From contig JAKDMP010000004.1 of the NCBI GenBank assembly GCA_030452225.1, forward strand, positions 1 to 38,627: a DNA stretch of 38,627 nt, written 5' to 3'. How positions within the stretch are numbered: the stretch's first letter is position 1; each line of letters begins with the position of its first letter. Position numbers and translations under genes: made by a program. The notes below the pieces were generated by a model. That model searched no databases. It saw nothing but the letters and a program-made list of their open reading frames with translations, and had not been told where the DNA came from. The DNA is from Gammaproteobacteria bacterium (lineage in GTDB: Bacteria > Pseudomonadota > Gammaproteobacteria > JAKDMP01). Below, piece after piece: positions 1 to 10,177 of this stretch.

Positions 1-2
1 TC

Positions 3-917
3 AGCCGTACCGTCAACCTGTTTTATCAGCAAGGCAATCGGTACAACATCAATACATCCTCGTTCCTGACGCGCAATTATGGTGCGAAAGTCGTTTACGG
101 TTTCCCGCTTTCGGAAGTAAACAGGTACAGCCTGGGTTTGGGCTATCGACACGGCATGATGGCCCCTTATTGCTCTTCTCCCATAGAGTTCAAGAATTTC
201 GTGGGTAATCCTGCAAACGGCCGTGTGGAAATCAACCCGTCGTTTTGCCCGGGGCTGGATCCAACGGTGCCGGTGAATGTACCGCTTCCAACCCTGACCT
301 ATGACAATATTATGGGCATGATCGGCTTCGCGCACGATACCCGGAACAGAACCGTGTTGCCGACGCGCGGCACTCTTCAGCAGCTGCAGCTTCGAGTGGC
401 CCTGCCCATCGGCAGTGAAACCTATTACAAGGCGACTTGGAGTCAGTTCACTTTTGTGCCGCTGGGCGCGGGCTTCGTTTATGGAGTCAACAGCCTTGTA
501 GGCATTGGCGGCGCCTATGGCGATACATCGTCACTTCCGCCTTACGAACATTTTTTTGCCGGTGGACCCTCGTCGGTTGCGGGTTATCAGTCCGGTACGC
601 TGACTCCGCTTGATTCCAACGGTCTGTCTTACGGCGGAGAATTCGCCACCTGGGTGCGCAACGAGTTGATCATACCGAATTTTCTCGGCGGACCGAGCGC
701 GCAGCATTCTTATCGGGTCGCGTTCTTCCTGGATGCCGGAAATGTTTTCGCAACGCCCGGAGATTTCAGTTGGGACGGCATCCGAGGTTCCTACGGGATC
801 GCCCTGACTTGGCTGACGCCCCTGGGCGCCATGCGATTCAGTTACGCTATACCCTTTCACTACCAACCGGGAGATCGGTTGGAGCGTTTTCAGTTCAGCT
901 TGGGGGCCTATTTCTGA
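3..917 (+). CDS. bamA: Outer membrane protein assembly factor BamA, C-terminal part (5' truncated by window edge)
   Basis: Open frame runs from the window edge (SRTVNLFYQQGNRYNINTSSF...); beta-barrel features FFAGGPSSVAGYQSGTL, VAFFLDAGNVF, terminal aromatic ...FQFSLGAYF; followed by skp-lpxD-fabZ-lpxA as in the conserved cluster. Confidence 0.93.
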   Translation, partial: SRTVNLFYQQGNRYNINTSSFLTRNYGAKVVYGFPLSEVNRYSLGLGYRHGMMAPYCSSPIEFKNFVGNPANGRVEINPSFCPGLDPTVPVNVPLPTLTYDNIMGMIGFAHDTRNRTVLPTRGTLQQLQLRVALPIGSETYYKATWSQFTFVPLGAGFVYGVNSLVGIGGAYGDTSSLPPYEHFFAGGPSSVAGYQSGTLTPLDSNGLSYGGEFATWVRNELIIPNFLGGPSAQHSYRVAFFLDAGNVFATPGDFSWDGIRGSYGIALTWLTPLGAMRFSYAIPFHYQPGDRLERFQFSLGAYF

Positions 918-1462
918 TGCATGCGCGCTCATTATTTCTCGTCCTCTTTTTGGCGGCCGCCGGGTTGCCGCTGCAGGGGTTGGCCGCGGACACGATGGCG
1001 GCCGTGAATTTTCAGAAGATTCTCCGCGAGGCGCCGCAGGCCAAGGCATCGCAAGAGTTGCTGGACAGGGAATTCGCCCCCCTCCAAAAATTGCTGAAGC
1101 AGCAGCAGGGAAACGTCCAGACCTTGCATGAGAAGCATCTTGGTCTCGGTCCCGGCACGAATCCGCTGAAGCGTGCGAGCGTCGAGGAACAGTATAAAAA
1201 GGCGCAAGAGAAATTGGCCGAAACGACTCGCCAATACCAGACGCGTTTGAAGTTGCGCATGACACAGTTGCGCGCCAACTTCAAGCGATTGCTTGGCAAG
1301 GAAATCGGCCTGTATGCAAGGCAGCACGGAATTACCGTGGTCGTGAACGATGGCGTCGCCTATGCGAAGAGTTCGCTGAACATTACCGACGAGATTCTGG
1401 CCTTGCTCAAGGAAGATTACCGGCAGGCTAAGGCCGCATCCGCTGGAAAGGCGCAGCCATGA
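917..1462 (+). CDS. skp: OmpH/Skp-family periplasmic chaperone
   Basis: ATG at 917 overlaps bamA TGA; signal peptide MHARSLFLVLFLAAAGLPLQGLAA, then VNFQKILREAPQAK and a coiled-coil region; synteny. Confidence 0.9.
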   Translation: MHARSLFLVLFLAAAGLPLQGLAADTMAAVNFQKILREAPQAKASQELLDREFAPLQKLLKQQQGNVQTLHEKHLGLGPGTNPLKRASVEEQYKKAQEKLAETTRQYQTRLKLRMTQLRANFKRLLGKEIGLYARQHGITVVVNDGVAYAKSSLNITDEILALLKEDYRQAKAASAGKAQP

Positions 1463-2496
1463 CCCGGACGGGCGTGAGGCTCGGGGACATTGTCGATCGA
1501 CTGGGCGGCCGGCTCGAAGGGGATCCCGAACAGCGGGTGGATGCCGTGGCCACGCTTGAGTCTGCCGGTCCGCGCACATTGAGTTTTTTGGCAAATTCCC
1601 GCTATCGCTCCCAGCTTCCCGGGACGCGGGCGGCTTGCGTAATCCTCGGCGAGGTGGATGCCGCGCAGTGCCCGGTTGCGGCGATCGTCGCCGTTGAGCC
1701 ATACGTGTACTACGCACGTGCGGCCGCCATGCTCCAGGAAGGCAGGGAGTTTCCGTCCGGCCGGCATCCCGACGCGAGTATTGCGCCGGACGCGCAGGTG
1801 GCGCAGAGTGCCTGGATCGGCGCGCAGGCTTCGATCGGCTCCGGCGCAAGGATCGGAGAAGCCGTCTTTGTCGGTCCGGGCTGCGTGGTGGGCGATGGCG
1901 TTACCGTGGGCGCACGCAGTCGGCTGAGTGCACATGTCACGATCCTGGCCGGGGCCACGATCGGCTCCGATTGCCTGTTCCACCCGGGCGTGGTCATCGG
2001 CGGGGATGGCTTCGGCATTGCCTGGGACGGCGAACGCTGGCTGAGGGTGCCACAGGTCGGCAGTGTCAGGATCGGCAATCATGTGGACATCGGCGCCAAT
2101 ACGGCCATCGATCGCGGTGCAATCGAAGACACCGTCATCGAGGAGGGCGTCAAGCTGGACAATCTCATCCAGATCGGTCACAACGTGCGTATTGGCGCGC
2201 ACACCGTCATGGCCGGGTGCTGCGGGGTGTCCGGGAGTGCCGTGATCGGCTCATACTGTCAGATAGGCGGCCAGGTCGGGATCGCCGGGCACATCCGCAT
2301 TGCCGACCATACCATCGTGACCGGCAAGACCGTCGTCAGCCATTCCATTCGCGAACCCGGAAAGCGCTATTCCGGGGCCCTCCCGATCGACGAAAGCCGT
2401 CGGTGGCAGCGCAACAGTGCACGATTCCGCTCGTTGGATAAAATGGCCAAGCGTCTGGCGCATCTGGAGCGTCTTCACAAGGACAGGAAACCATGA
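1459..2496 (+). CDS. lpxD: UDP-3-O-(3-hydroxyacyl)glucosamine N-acyltransferase
   Basis: Hexapeptide-repeat left-handed beta helix, [62 protein letters not shown]; synteny. Confidence 0.97.
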   Translation: MTRTGVRLGDIVDRLGGRLEGDPEQRVDAVATLESAGPRTLSFLANSRYRSQLPGTRAACVILGEVDAAQCPVAAIVAVEPYVYYARAAAMLQEGREFPSGRHPDASIAPDAQVAQSAWIGAQASIGSGARIGEAVFVGPGCVVGDGVTVGARSRLSAHVTILAGATIGSDCLFHPGVVIGGDGFGIAWDGERWLRVPQVGSVRIGNHVDIGANTAIDRGAIEDTVIEEGVKLDNLIQIGHNVRIGAHTVMAGCCGVSGSAVIGSYCQIGGQVGIAGHIRIADHTIVTGKTVVSHSIREPGKRYSGALPIDESRRWQRNSARFRSLDKMAKRLAHLERLHKDRKP

Positions 2497-2948
2497 GCAC
2501 ATCGGAGACTTTCGATATTCATCGCATTATGGAGTATCTCCCCCATCGGTACCCGTTTCTGCTCGTGGATCGGGTGATCGAGTGCGTGCCCAATGAGCGT
2601 CTGGTCGCGATCAAGAACGTGACGATCAACGAGCCCTTTTTCATCGGGCATTTTCCCGATCGCCCGGTGATGCCGGGCGTATTGATAGCCGAGGCCATGG
2701 CCCAGGCGACCGGCCTGCTTGCCTTCCGGTCGGTGGGCGTTCCGCCCGAGCATATCCTGTACTACCTGGTGGGGATCGACAAGGCCAAATTTCGCCGCCC
2801 GGTGGAACCCGGCGACCAGCTTCGCCTGTTTGCCACGATCCGGCGTTCGCTGCGCGGCGTGTGGTGTTTTGATGTGTCCGCCGAGGTCGATGGCAAGGAG
2901 GTGGCATCGGCGGAAATCCGCTGCGCGGCGAAGGAAATCACTACTTGA
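2493..2948 (+). CDS. fabZ: 3-hydroxyacyl-[acyl-carrier-protein] dehydratase FabZ
   Basis: [42 protein letters not shown]. Confidence 0.97.
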   Translation: MSTSETFDIHRIMEYLPHRYPFLLVDRVIECVPNERLVAIKNVTINEPFFIGHFPDRPVMPGVLIAEAMAQATGLLAFRSVGVPPEHILYYLVGIDKAKFRRPVEPGDQLRLFATIRRSLRGVWCFDVSAEVDGKEVASAEIRCAAKEITT

Positions 2949-3715
2949 TTCATCCGCGGGCGCTTGTCGACCCCAAGGCGCGTCTTGCCGAGGACGTGAC
3001 GATAGGCCCTTTTGCGGTGATCGGCGCCAATGTCGAGATCGGCGCGGGTACGGAGATCGGCGCACATGTGGTCGTGGAAGGGCCGACCGTGATCGGCAGG
3101 AACAACCGCATTTTCCCCTACGCGTCGGTCGGCCTCGCCCCGCAAGACAAAAAGTTCGCGGGAGAGCCAACCCGGCTGGTCATCGGGGACGGGAACATGA
3201 TCCGTGAGTGCTGTACCCTCAATCGTGGCACGGCGCAGGATCGCGGCGAGACGGCGATCGGATCGGACAACTGGATCATGGCCTACGTGCACATCGCCCA
3301 TGATTGCGTGATCGCCAATCACGCCATCCTGGCCAACAACGTCACCATGGGCGGCCATGTACACATTGGTGACTGGGCCATTCTCGGCGGCTTCTCGAAG
3401 ATTCATCAGTTCTGTCGCCTCGGCGCGCATTGCTTCACGCAGATGGATTGCGGTATCGGCAAGGATGTACCGCCTTACGTGATGGCCGCCGGCATGCCCG
3501 CCCGACCACGCGGGATCAACAGCGAGGGGCTCGGACGGCGCGGTTTTACCCGCGGGCAAATCCAGGCGATCAAGGATGCCTATCGCATTTTGTACCGTTC
3601 GGGGCTGCGCCTCGTCGAAGCGCGCAAAGCGCTCGAGCAACGCGCCCGGGATGAGCCCGTGCTGGCGCCGTTCGTCGAATTTTTCAAGACGAGCGAGCGC
3701 AGCATCATTCGCTAG
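2945..3715 (+). CDS. lpxA: Acyl-ACP--UDP-N-acetylglucosamine O-acyltransferase (TTG start)
   Basis: [79 protein letters not shown]; synteny. Confidence 0.97.
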   Translation: MIHPRALVDPKARLAEDVTIGPFAVIGANVEIGAGTEIGAHVVVEGPTVIGRNNRIFPYASVGLAPQDKKFAGEPTRLVIGDGNMIRECCTLNRGTAQDRGETAIGSDNWIMAYVHIAHDCVIANHAILANNVTMGGHVHIGDWAILGGFSKIHQFCRLGAHCFTQMDCGIGKDVPPYVMAAGMPARPRGINSEGLGRRGFTRGQIQAIKDAYRILYRSGLRLVEARKALEQRARDEPVLAPFVEFFKTSERSIIR

Positions 3716-3717
3716 CG

Positions 3718-4893
3718 ATGAAACCACTTCGGATCGGACTGGTCGCTGGGGAAACTTCGGGCGATCGGCTCGGCGCCGCGCTGATTGATGCGTTGCAGAA
3801 GCGCGTTCCGGAGCTGGAGGTCATCGGCGTTGCCGGCGATGCGATGCGGGCCGCCGGCTGCCGGCCGATTGCCGACATCTCCGCACTTTCGGTGATGGGA
3901 CTGACCGAGATCGTCGGCAGCCTGCCGCGACTGCTGCGTTTGCGGCACCGGCTCGTACGCGAGCTGGCCGGGGCCGCGCCCGACCTGGTGGTCGGGATCG
4001 ATGCGCCGGAATTCAACCTTGGCCTGGAGCGCGCATTGCGCGCGCGCGGTGTGCGCACGGCACATTACGTCAGCCCCTCGGTGTGGGCCTGGCGGCCGGG
4101 ACGGGTGCACACGGTAGCGCGCGCGGCGAAGGCCGTGCTTTGCCTCCTGCCATTCGAGCCCGCCTGCTATGATAGCGTACCCGTGCATGCCGTTTTTACC
4201 GGTCACCCGTTGGCTGACGAGCTTGCGCCGCAGGGCCGGGAGGCGGCGCGGGCCGCCCTGGACTTGCCGCAGGAAGGACGCGTTTTGGCCGTTCTGCCGG
4301 GTTCGCGCAGCGCTGAGGTAGAGCGTCTCGCAGTCCGCTTTCTGGATGCTGCGAGGGAGCTGGCCCGCGGGCGAGATGATTTGCGGGTGATCGTGCCGGC
4401 GGCGAATGCGAGCCTGAAGGCAAGGCTCGAAGAGCTTTGTGCGCAGCGCCCGGACGCGCCGATGAAAGTGATCGAAGAACGCGCGCACGAGGCCATCGTT
4501 GCGTCGGACGTGGTTCTGGCAGCCTCGGGAACGGTAACGCTGGAGGCGATGCTCCTGGATCGCCCGATGGTGGTTGCCTACCGCATGGCGCGCCTGAGTG
4601 CCTGGCTGCTCTTGCGCGCGGGACTGCTGCGGGCGCCGCATTTTTCCCTGCCCAACCTGTTGGCCGGCCGCGAGATTGTTCCGGAGCTGGCTCAGCAGAA
4701 TGCAAGCGTTGCTACAATCATCGCCGAGACGGCTCATCTGCTGGATGATACCGGGGCGCGCGCGGCGCAATGCGATCAATTTGCCGCTCTGCGCAGCCAA
4801 CTCGGCAAGGATGCCGCGGGCCGCGCAGCCGAGGCGCTGCTGGAACTTTTGGACGCTCAGGCGGGTGGCAGGGCTGATGAATCAGGACATTGA
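3718..4893 (+). CDS. lpxB: Lipid-A-disaccharide synthase
   Basis: IGLVAGETSGDRLGAALI; PDLVVGIDAPEFNL; YVSPSVWAWRPGRV; LPGSRSAEV; ASGTVTLEAML. Confidence 0.97.
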   Translation: MKPLRIGLVAGETSGDRLGAALIDALQKRVPELEVIGVAGDAMRAAGCRPIADISALSVMGLTEIVGSLPRLLRLRHRLVRELAGAAPDLVVGIDAPEFNLGLERALRARGVRTAHYVSPSVWAWRPGRVHTVARAAKAVLCLLPFEPACYDSVPVHAVFTGHPLADELAPQGREAARAALDLPQEGRVLAVLPGSRSAEVERLAVRFLDAARELARGRDDLRVIVPAANASLKARLEELCAQRPDAPMKVIEERAHEAIVASDVVLAASGTVTLEAMLLDRPMVVAYRMARLSAWLLLRAGLLRAPHFSLPNLLAGREIVPELAQQNASVATIIAETAHLLDDTGARAAQCDQFAALRSQLGKDAAGRAAEALLELLDAQAGGRADESGH

Positions 4894-5458
4894 GCAAGCG
4901 GGTGTGGCGGGCGTAGACGAAGCCGGCCGCGGTCCGCTTGCCGGTCCCGTGGCCGCTGCCGCCGTCATTTTGCCGTTCGGGCATGGTCTGGTGCTGGCCG
5001 ACTCCAAGCAGCTTTCCGCACGCCGGCGAGAAATGCTGGCGGGGTTGATTCGCGAGAACGCCGTGGGCTGGTCCATCGCGCTCGCCAGCGCCGCGGAAAT
5101 CGACCGACTCAACATCCATCACGCGAGCCTGCTTGCCATGAAGCGTGCGCTCGATGCGTTGTTGCCGGCGCCGGCAGGCGCCTTGATCGACGGTCGGTTT
5201 ACCCCGGTGACACCGCTGGCCTGTCGGGCCATTGTCCATGGCGATGCGCTCGAGCCCGCGATCAGCGCGGCCTCGATCCTCGCCAAGGTGTATCGCGACG
5301 CCCTCATGTGCAAGCTCGATCGGCGTTTCCCCGGCTACGGTTTCGCGCGGCACAAGGGCTACGGCACACGCGCGCATTGCGAGGCGCTCGACCGGCTTGG
5401 GCCGTGCCTGGAGCACCGTCGAAGCTTCAGGCCGGTACGCGAGGCGCTGGCATCGTGA
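4877..5458 (+). CDS. rnhB: Ribonuclease HII
   Basis: Internal ATG at 4877: MNQDIEQAGVAGVDEAGRGPLAGPVAAAAVIL; ISAASILAKVYRD; RHKGYGT. Confidence 0.95.
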   Translation: MNQDIEQAGVAGVDEAGRGPLAGPVAAAAVILPFGHGLVLADSKQLSARRREMLAGLIRENAVGWSIALASAAEIDRLNIHHASLLAMKRALDALLPAPAGALIDGRFTPVTPLACRAIVHGDALEPAISAASILAKVYRDALMCKLDRRFPGYGFARHKGYGTRAHCEALDRLGPCLEHRRSFRPVREALAS

Positions 5459-8400
5459 GCACGCCGTTCGTGCATTTGCGCCTGCACACCGAGTACTCCT
5501 TGGTGGACAGCGTCGTGCGCATCACACCGTTGATGAAGCGCGCCGCCGAACTGGGCATGCCGGCGGTGGCGATGACGGACGCCGGTAATCTCTTCGCGCT
5601 GGTGAAGTTCTACGGTGCGGCGGAGGCGGCGGGCATCAAGCCTGTAATCGGCATCGACCTCAACTTTGCCTTCGGAGCGGAGCAACCCGCGGACATCGTC
5701 ACCGCGATCGTGTGCGGACAGAAGGGCTATCGCAGCCTCTGTGATGTGGTCAGCCGCAGTTATAGCGAGGGCCAGCGCACGGGCCGCCCCGTGGTGCAGG
5801 CCGACTGGCTCGGCGAGGCGACGCCCGAGTTGATTTTGCTCGCCGGCCGGCACAGTCCGCTCGCGCGCTCCCTGGCCGGCGCCGGAGCCGATTTTGCCCG
5901 GCAACGCCTGCTTTCGCTGAAGGCGCGCTTCCCGCATGGCGTGTACCTGGAGTTGACGCGTACGGGCAGGCCGGGGGAGGAGAACTGGAACGCGTCGGCC
6001 TGCGCCCTGGCCGTCGCCACCGGTACGCCCGTGGTCGCCACCAATGACGTGCGTTTTCTCACCGCAGACGACTACGACGCCCACGAGGCAAGGGTCGCCA
6101 TCCACCAGGGTTACAAGCTCACCGATGCCGAAGGCGAAAGCGCCTACAGCCGCGAGCAGTACCTGAAAAGTGGCGACGAGATGGCCGCCGTGTTTGCCGA
6201 CCTGCCGCAGGCGCTCGAAGCGGGTGCTGCCATTGCCGAGCGGGCAAGTTTTGCCCTCGATCTCGGCCATCCGATGTTGCCGAATTTTCCACTGGCCGAT
6301 GGCGAGGACGAAAATGCGCGGCTCAGGCGCGATGCCGAGGCCGGGCTTGCAAAACGTCTCGCGTCCGGCGCGTTCCAGCCGGCGACCGAAGAAAAGGCCT
6401 ATCACGACAGGCTCGGCCGGGAACTGGAAGTCATCCTCGAGACCGGCTTTGCCGGCTATTTCCTGATCGTCGCCGACTTCATTGCCTGGGCGCGCGGCAA
6501 TGCCGTGCCGGTAGGCCCGGGGCGCGGTTCCGGCGCGGGCTCGGTGGTGGCCTGGGCGCTCGGCATCACCGATCTCGATCCGCTCGCCTACGACCTGCTG
6601 TTCGAACGCTTTCTGAATCCCGAGCGCGTGTCCATGCCGGACTTCGACATCGATTTCTGCATGGAGGGACGCGATCGGGTGATCGAGTACGTGGCCGAGC
6701 GTTACGGGCGCGAGCGCGTTTCGCAAATCATTACCTACGGCACCATGGCGGCGCGGGCGGTGGTGCGCGATACCGGCCGCGTGCTCGGCCATCCCTACGG
6801 TTTCGTGGATCGGATCGCCAAGCTCGTGCCCTTCGAAATCGGCATGACGCTGGAACGGGCGCTGGAGGAATCGGAGGAACTCGCCCAAGCCTGTCGGGAA
6901 GACGAAGAGGTCCGCAGCCTGATCGTTCTGGCGCGCAAGCTCGAGGGACTTGCGCGCAATGCCGGCAAACACGCCGGGGGAGTCGTCATCGCGCCAAGCG
7001 CGCTCACCGATTTCACCCCGCTCTACGCCGAGTCAAACGGCGCCGCGCTGGTCACCCAACTCGACAAGAACGATGTCGAAGCGATCGGCTTGGTGAAGTT
7101 CGATTTTCTCGGCTTGCGTACGCTCACCATCCTCGATTGGGCGGAAAAAGCCGTCAACGCCGCGCTCGAGCCGGGCGAACCCGAGGTGAGCGTACGCGAA
7201 CTGGCAATCGACGATCCCGATACCTACAAGCTGTTGCAGTCCTGCGAGACGACCGCCGTGTTCCAGCTCGAATCAGGCGGCATGAAAGAACTCATGGGAC
7301 GGCTGGTACCGGATCGTTTCGAGGATATCGTCGCGGTGAACGCACTCTTCCGGCCGGGGCCGTTGCAATCCGGCATGGTCGATGATTTCATCGCCCGCAA
7401 GCGCGGCGAGCAGAAGGTGGTGTACCCGCACCCGGGGCTCGAACCGATCCTCAAGCCGACCTACGGGGTGATTCTCTACCAGGAACAGGTGATGCAGATC
7501 GCCCAGGTGCTCGCGGGGTACACGCTCGGCGGCGCCGACCTTCTGCGCCGGGCCATGGGCAAGAAAAAACCCGAGGAGATGGCGCGGCAGCGGGAAATCT
7601 TCATGAAAGGGGCAACCGAAAACGGTGTGGACGAGCGGGTCGCCTCGCACATCTTCGACCTGATGGAAAAGTTTGCCGGGTACGGTTTCAACAAGTCGCA
7701 CTCGGTTGCCTATGCGCTGCTTGCCTACCAGACCGCCTGGATGAAGGCGCATCATCCGGCCGCCTACATGGCGGCGGTGCTGTCCGCCGACATGGATCAC
7801 ACCGACAAGATCGTGCGTCTGGTCGAGGAGTGCCGGCGCATGGGATTGGCCGTACTCCCGCCGCATGTCAATCACTCCGACTACGCGTTCCGGATCGAGG
7901 GCAGGCGCGCCATTCGCTACGGCCTGGGCGCGATCAAGGGGCTGGGGCGGGGCGCGGTGGAATCGTTGGTTGCCGATCGGGAGCGCCAGGGCGCATACCG
8001 GGACCTGGCGGACTTGTGCGCGCGCGCCGACCCGGGACGCCTCAACCGCCGCGCCTTCGAGGCGTTGATCCAGGCCGGAGCGCTCGATGGCTTGGGGGCG
8101 CACCGGGCCGCGATGATGATCGCCCTTGCGAGCGCGCTGGCTGCCGCCGAGCAGCGCCATCAGGCCGGGGCCAGCGGCCAGTCCGATTTTTTCGGGCAAG
8201 TGCGCCCCTCGGCCGAGGCCGTGGCCGATGTCAGGAAGTGGGGCGAACTGGAACGGCTGGCGCACGAAAAGAGTCTGCTCGGGCTTTATCTCAGCGGCCA
8301 TCCGATGCAGGTCTATGGCTCCCTGGTCGAGAAGCTGGGGGTCGAGCCGATTGCCCCCCTTGCGCGGGCGCCATCGGAGGGCGCCGGATCGCGTCCGGTT

Positions 8401-8907
8401 CGCGTTGCCGGTATCGTGAGGGAGCTGCGCCGTTTCCCCGGGCGCCGGGTTGTCACCCTGGATGACGGCGAGGGGATGATCGAGATAAAAGTCGAGGACG
8501 AGCTGGCCGAACGCGACCTCGAGCTGTTGGCGGCCGATCGCATCGTGGTCGTGGATGGGCTGTTGAAATGGGACAACTATTTCAATCGCTGGCGCGTTGC
8601 GGCCGGCGAGCTTTGCGGCATCGAATCGGTCGCCGAGCGTGAGGCGAACTGCGTATGGATCGAATGGCGCCCGAACGGCGCGCCGCCTGCCGATTGTGCG
8701 GCGCGTCTCAAGGACGCCCTCAGCGCCTATGCCGGTGGAGGCAAGGCCAGCGTGGCGTTGCGATTTCATGGCCGCGGCGCGGGTGCATGCATGCGTCTCG
8801 GGAAGGGTTGGCAGGTCTCGCCGCACCGCGAGCTGATCGCCAGCCTGAAAGGGCTCGAGGGCGTCGAGCGCGTGGAAATCACCTATCAACGTCGTTCGCC
8901 GGGCTGA
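5455..8907 (+). CDS. dnaE: DNA polymerase III subunit alpha (GTG start at 5455)
   Basis: FVHLRLHTEYSLVDS (PHP); PVGPGRGSGAGSVVAWALGITDLDP; MPDFDIDFCMEGRDRVIEY; NAGKHAGGVVIAP; GYGFNKSHSVAYALLAYQTAWMK; GTG overlaps rnhB stop. Confidence 0.97.
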   Translation: MSTPFVHLRLHTEYSLVDSVVRITPLMKRAAELGMPAVAMTDAGNLFALVKFYGAAEAAGIKPVIGIDLNFAFGAEQPADIVTAIVCGQKGYRSLCDVVSRSYSEGQRTGRPVVQADWLGEATPELILLAGRHSPLARSLAGAGADFARQRLLSLKARFPHGVYLELTRTGRPGEENWNASACALAVATGTPVVATNDVRFLTADDYDAHEARVAIHQGYKLTDAEGESAYSREQYLKSGDEMAAVFADLPQALEAGAAIAERASFALDLGHPMLPNFPLADGEDENARLRRDAEAGLAKRLASGAFQPATEEKAYHDRLGRELEVILETGFAGYFLIVADFIAWARGNAVPVGPGRGSGAGSVVAWALGITDLDPLAYDLLFERFLNPERVSMPDFDIDFCMEGRDRVIEYVAERYGRERVSQIITYGTMAARAVVRDTGRVLGHPYGFVDRIAKLVPFEIGMTLERALEESEELAQACREDEEVRSLIVLARKLEGLARNAGKHAGGVVIAPSALTDFTPLYAESNGAALVTQLDKNDVEAIGLVKFDFLGLRTLTILDWAEKAVNAALEPGEPEVSVRELAIDDPDTYKLLQSCETTAVFQLESGGMKELMGRLVPDRFEDIVAVNALFRPGPLQSGMVDDFIARKRGEQKVVYPHPGLEPILKPTYGVILYQEQVMQIAQVLAGYTLGGADLLRRAMGKKKPEEMARQREIFMKGATENGVDERVASHIFDLMEKFAGYGFNKSHSVAYALLAYQTAWMKAHHPAAYMAAVLSADMDHTDKIVRLVEECRRMGLAVLPPHVNHSDYAFRIEGRRAIRYGLGAIKGLGRGAVESLVADRERQGAYRDLADLCARADPGRLNRRAFEALIQAGALDGLGAHRAAMMIALASALAAAEQRHQAGASGQSDFFGQVRPSAEAVADVRKWGELERLAHEKSLLGLYLSGHPMQVYGSLVEKLGVEPIAPLARAPSEGAGSRPVRVAGIVRELRRFPGRRVVTLDDGEGMIEIKVEDELAERDLELLAADRIVVVDGLLKWDNYFNRWRVAAGELCGIESVAEREANCVWIEWRPNGAPPADCAARLKDALSAYAGGGKASVALRFHGRGAGACMRLGKGWQVSPHRELIASLKGLEGVERVEITYQRRSPG

Positions 8908-8985
8908 AAACGGCTTTCGGGCCGGCCGTCTCCTCCATCACTGCTACCATATAGGCTTGCGGGTATGTATTGATGCGGATGCGAC

Positions 8986-9939
8986 ATGAATCACAATTTT
9001 CTCGATTTTGAGCAACCTATCGCCGAACTGGAGGCGAAAATCGAGGAACTGCGCCATGTTGCCGACCCCAACGTGGATATCAACGAGGAAGTCGAGCGCC
9101 TGCGCAAGAAGAGCGAAAAACTGACGCGCAGTATTTTCTCTTCCCTCAACCAGTGGCAGGTCGCCCAACTGGCTCGTCATATGCAGCGGCCTTACGCCTC
9201 CGACTACATCAAGCGGATTTTCTCCGGTTTCCAGGAACTTCATGGAGATCGTCACTACGCAGACGATCCTGCGATCGTCGGCGGACTCGCAAGGCTCGAT
9301 GGCCGTTCGATAATGGTCATCGGCGAGGAGAAGGGCCGCAGCACCAAAGAGAAAATCCACCGCAATTTCGGCATGCCCCGTCCTGAAGGCTACAGAAAGG
9401 CGCTGCGCCTGATGCACATGGCCGAGCGTTTTCAGCTTCCGGTGGTCACGTTTGTGGACACCCCCGGTGCCTATCCGGGCGTCGGCGCCGAGGAACGCGG
9501 GCAGAGCGAGGCGATTGCGCGCAACCTGATCGAGATGGCGGAACTGCGCACCCCGATCGTGTGTACGGTTATCGGTGAAGGCGGCTCCGGCGGCGCACTT
9601 GCCATCGGCGTTGGAGACCGCGTGATGATGCTGGAGTACAGCATATATTCCGTCATCTCTCCGGAAGGCTGCGCTTCGATCCTGTGGAAGGACTCGGGCA
9701 AGGCCAAGGATGCGGCCGAAGCCCTGGGGGTAGGCGCCGAACGCCTGCTCAAGCTCGGCCTGGTGGACGAGGTGTTGCCGGAACCGCTGGGCGGTGCGCA
9801 CCGCAATCCCGAAGTCATGGCCGACACGGTGAGGGATGCCCTGATCCGCCAGTTCGATGCGCTGGGAAGGCTGTCGCTCGAAGAACTGCTTGCCGCCCGC
9901 GGCGAACGCCTGCGCAACTACGGCAATTACCGCGACTGA
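8986..9939 (+). CDS. accA: Acetyl-CoA carboxylase carboxyltransferase subunit alpha
   Basis: [83 protein letters not shown]. Confidence 0.97.
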   Translation: MNHNFLDFEQPIAELEAKIEELRHVADPNVDINEEVERLRKKSEKLTRSIFSSLNQWQVAQLARHMQRPYASDYIKRIFSGFQELHGDRHYADDPAIVGGLARLDGRSIMVIGEEKGRSTKEKIHRNFGMPRPEGYRKALRLMHMAERFQLPVVTFVDTPGAYPGVGAEERGQSEAIARNLIEMAELRTPIVCTVIGEGGSGGALAIGVGDRVMMLEYSIYSVISPEGCASILWKDSGKAKDAAEALGVGAERLLKLGLVDEVLPEPLGGAHRNPEVMADTVRDALIRQFDALGRLSLEELLAARGERLRNYGNYRD

Positions 9940-10177
9940 CGGGCTTTCGCCCTCCCACGGCCTGCGTACGGCCCGCGCGGCACAGGTGGAGTCGCCTGCG
10001 CGCGCAGGATTCATGCGCCCGCGGTTTGCGCCCCGGGGCGAAGTTTTGACTTATCCGGGCAGGGGTTGTATGGTTATGGGCAGCGATTAGCGCTTATGGT
10101 CCAGCCTTCTCACATAAAGAGGACAAGAGTCAGGCTGGAAGTCGTTTGGGGTATAAGCTTCGGGGTACATTGCAGTC

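Noticed and set aside
5359-8889. Long minus-strand ORFs (537 and 538 aa) antisense to dnaE
   Set aside because: dnaE is unambiguous on the plus strand; GC-rich codon bias creates long shadow ORFs and these translations show no recognisable domain.
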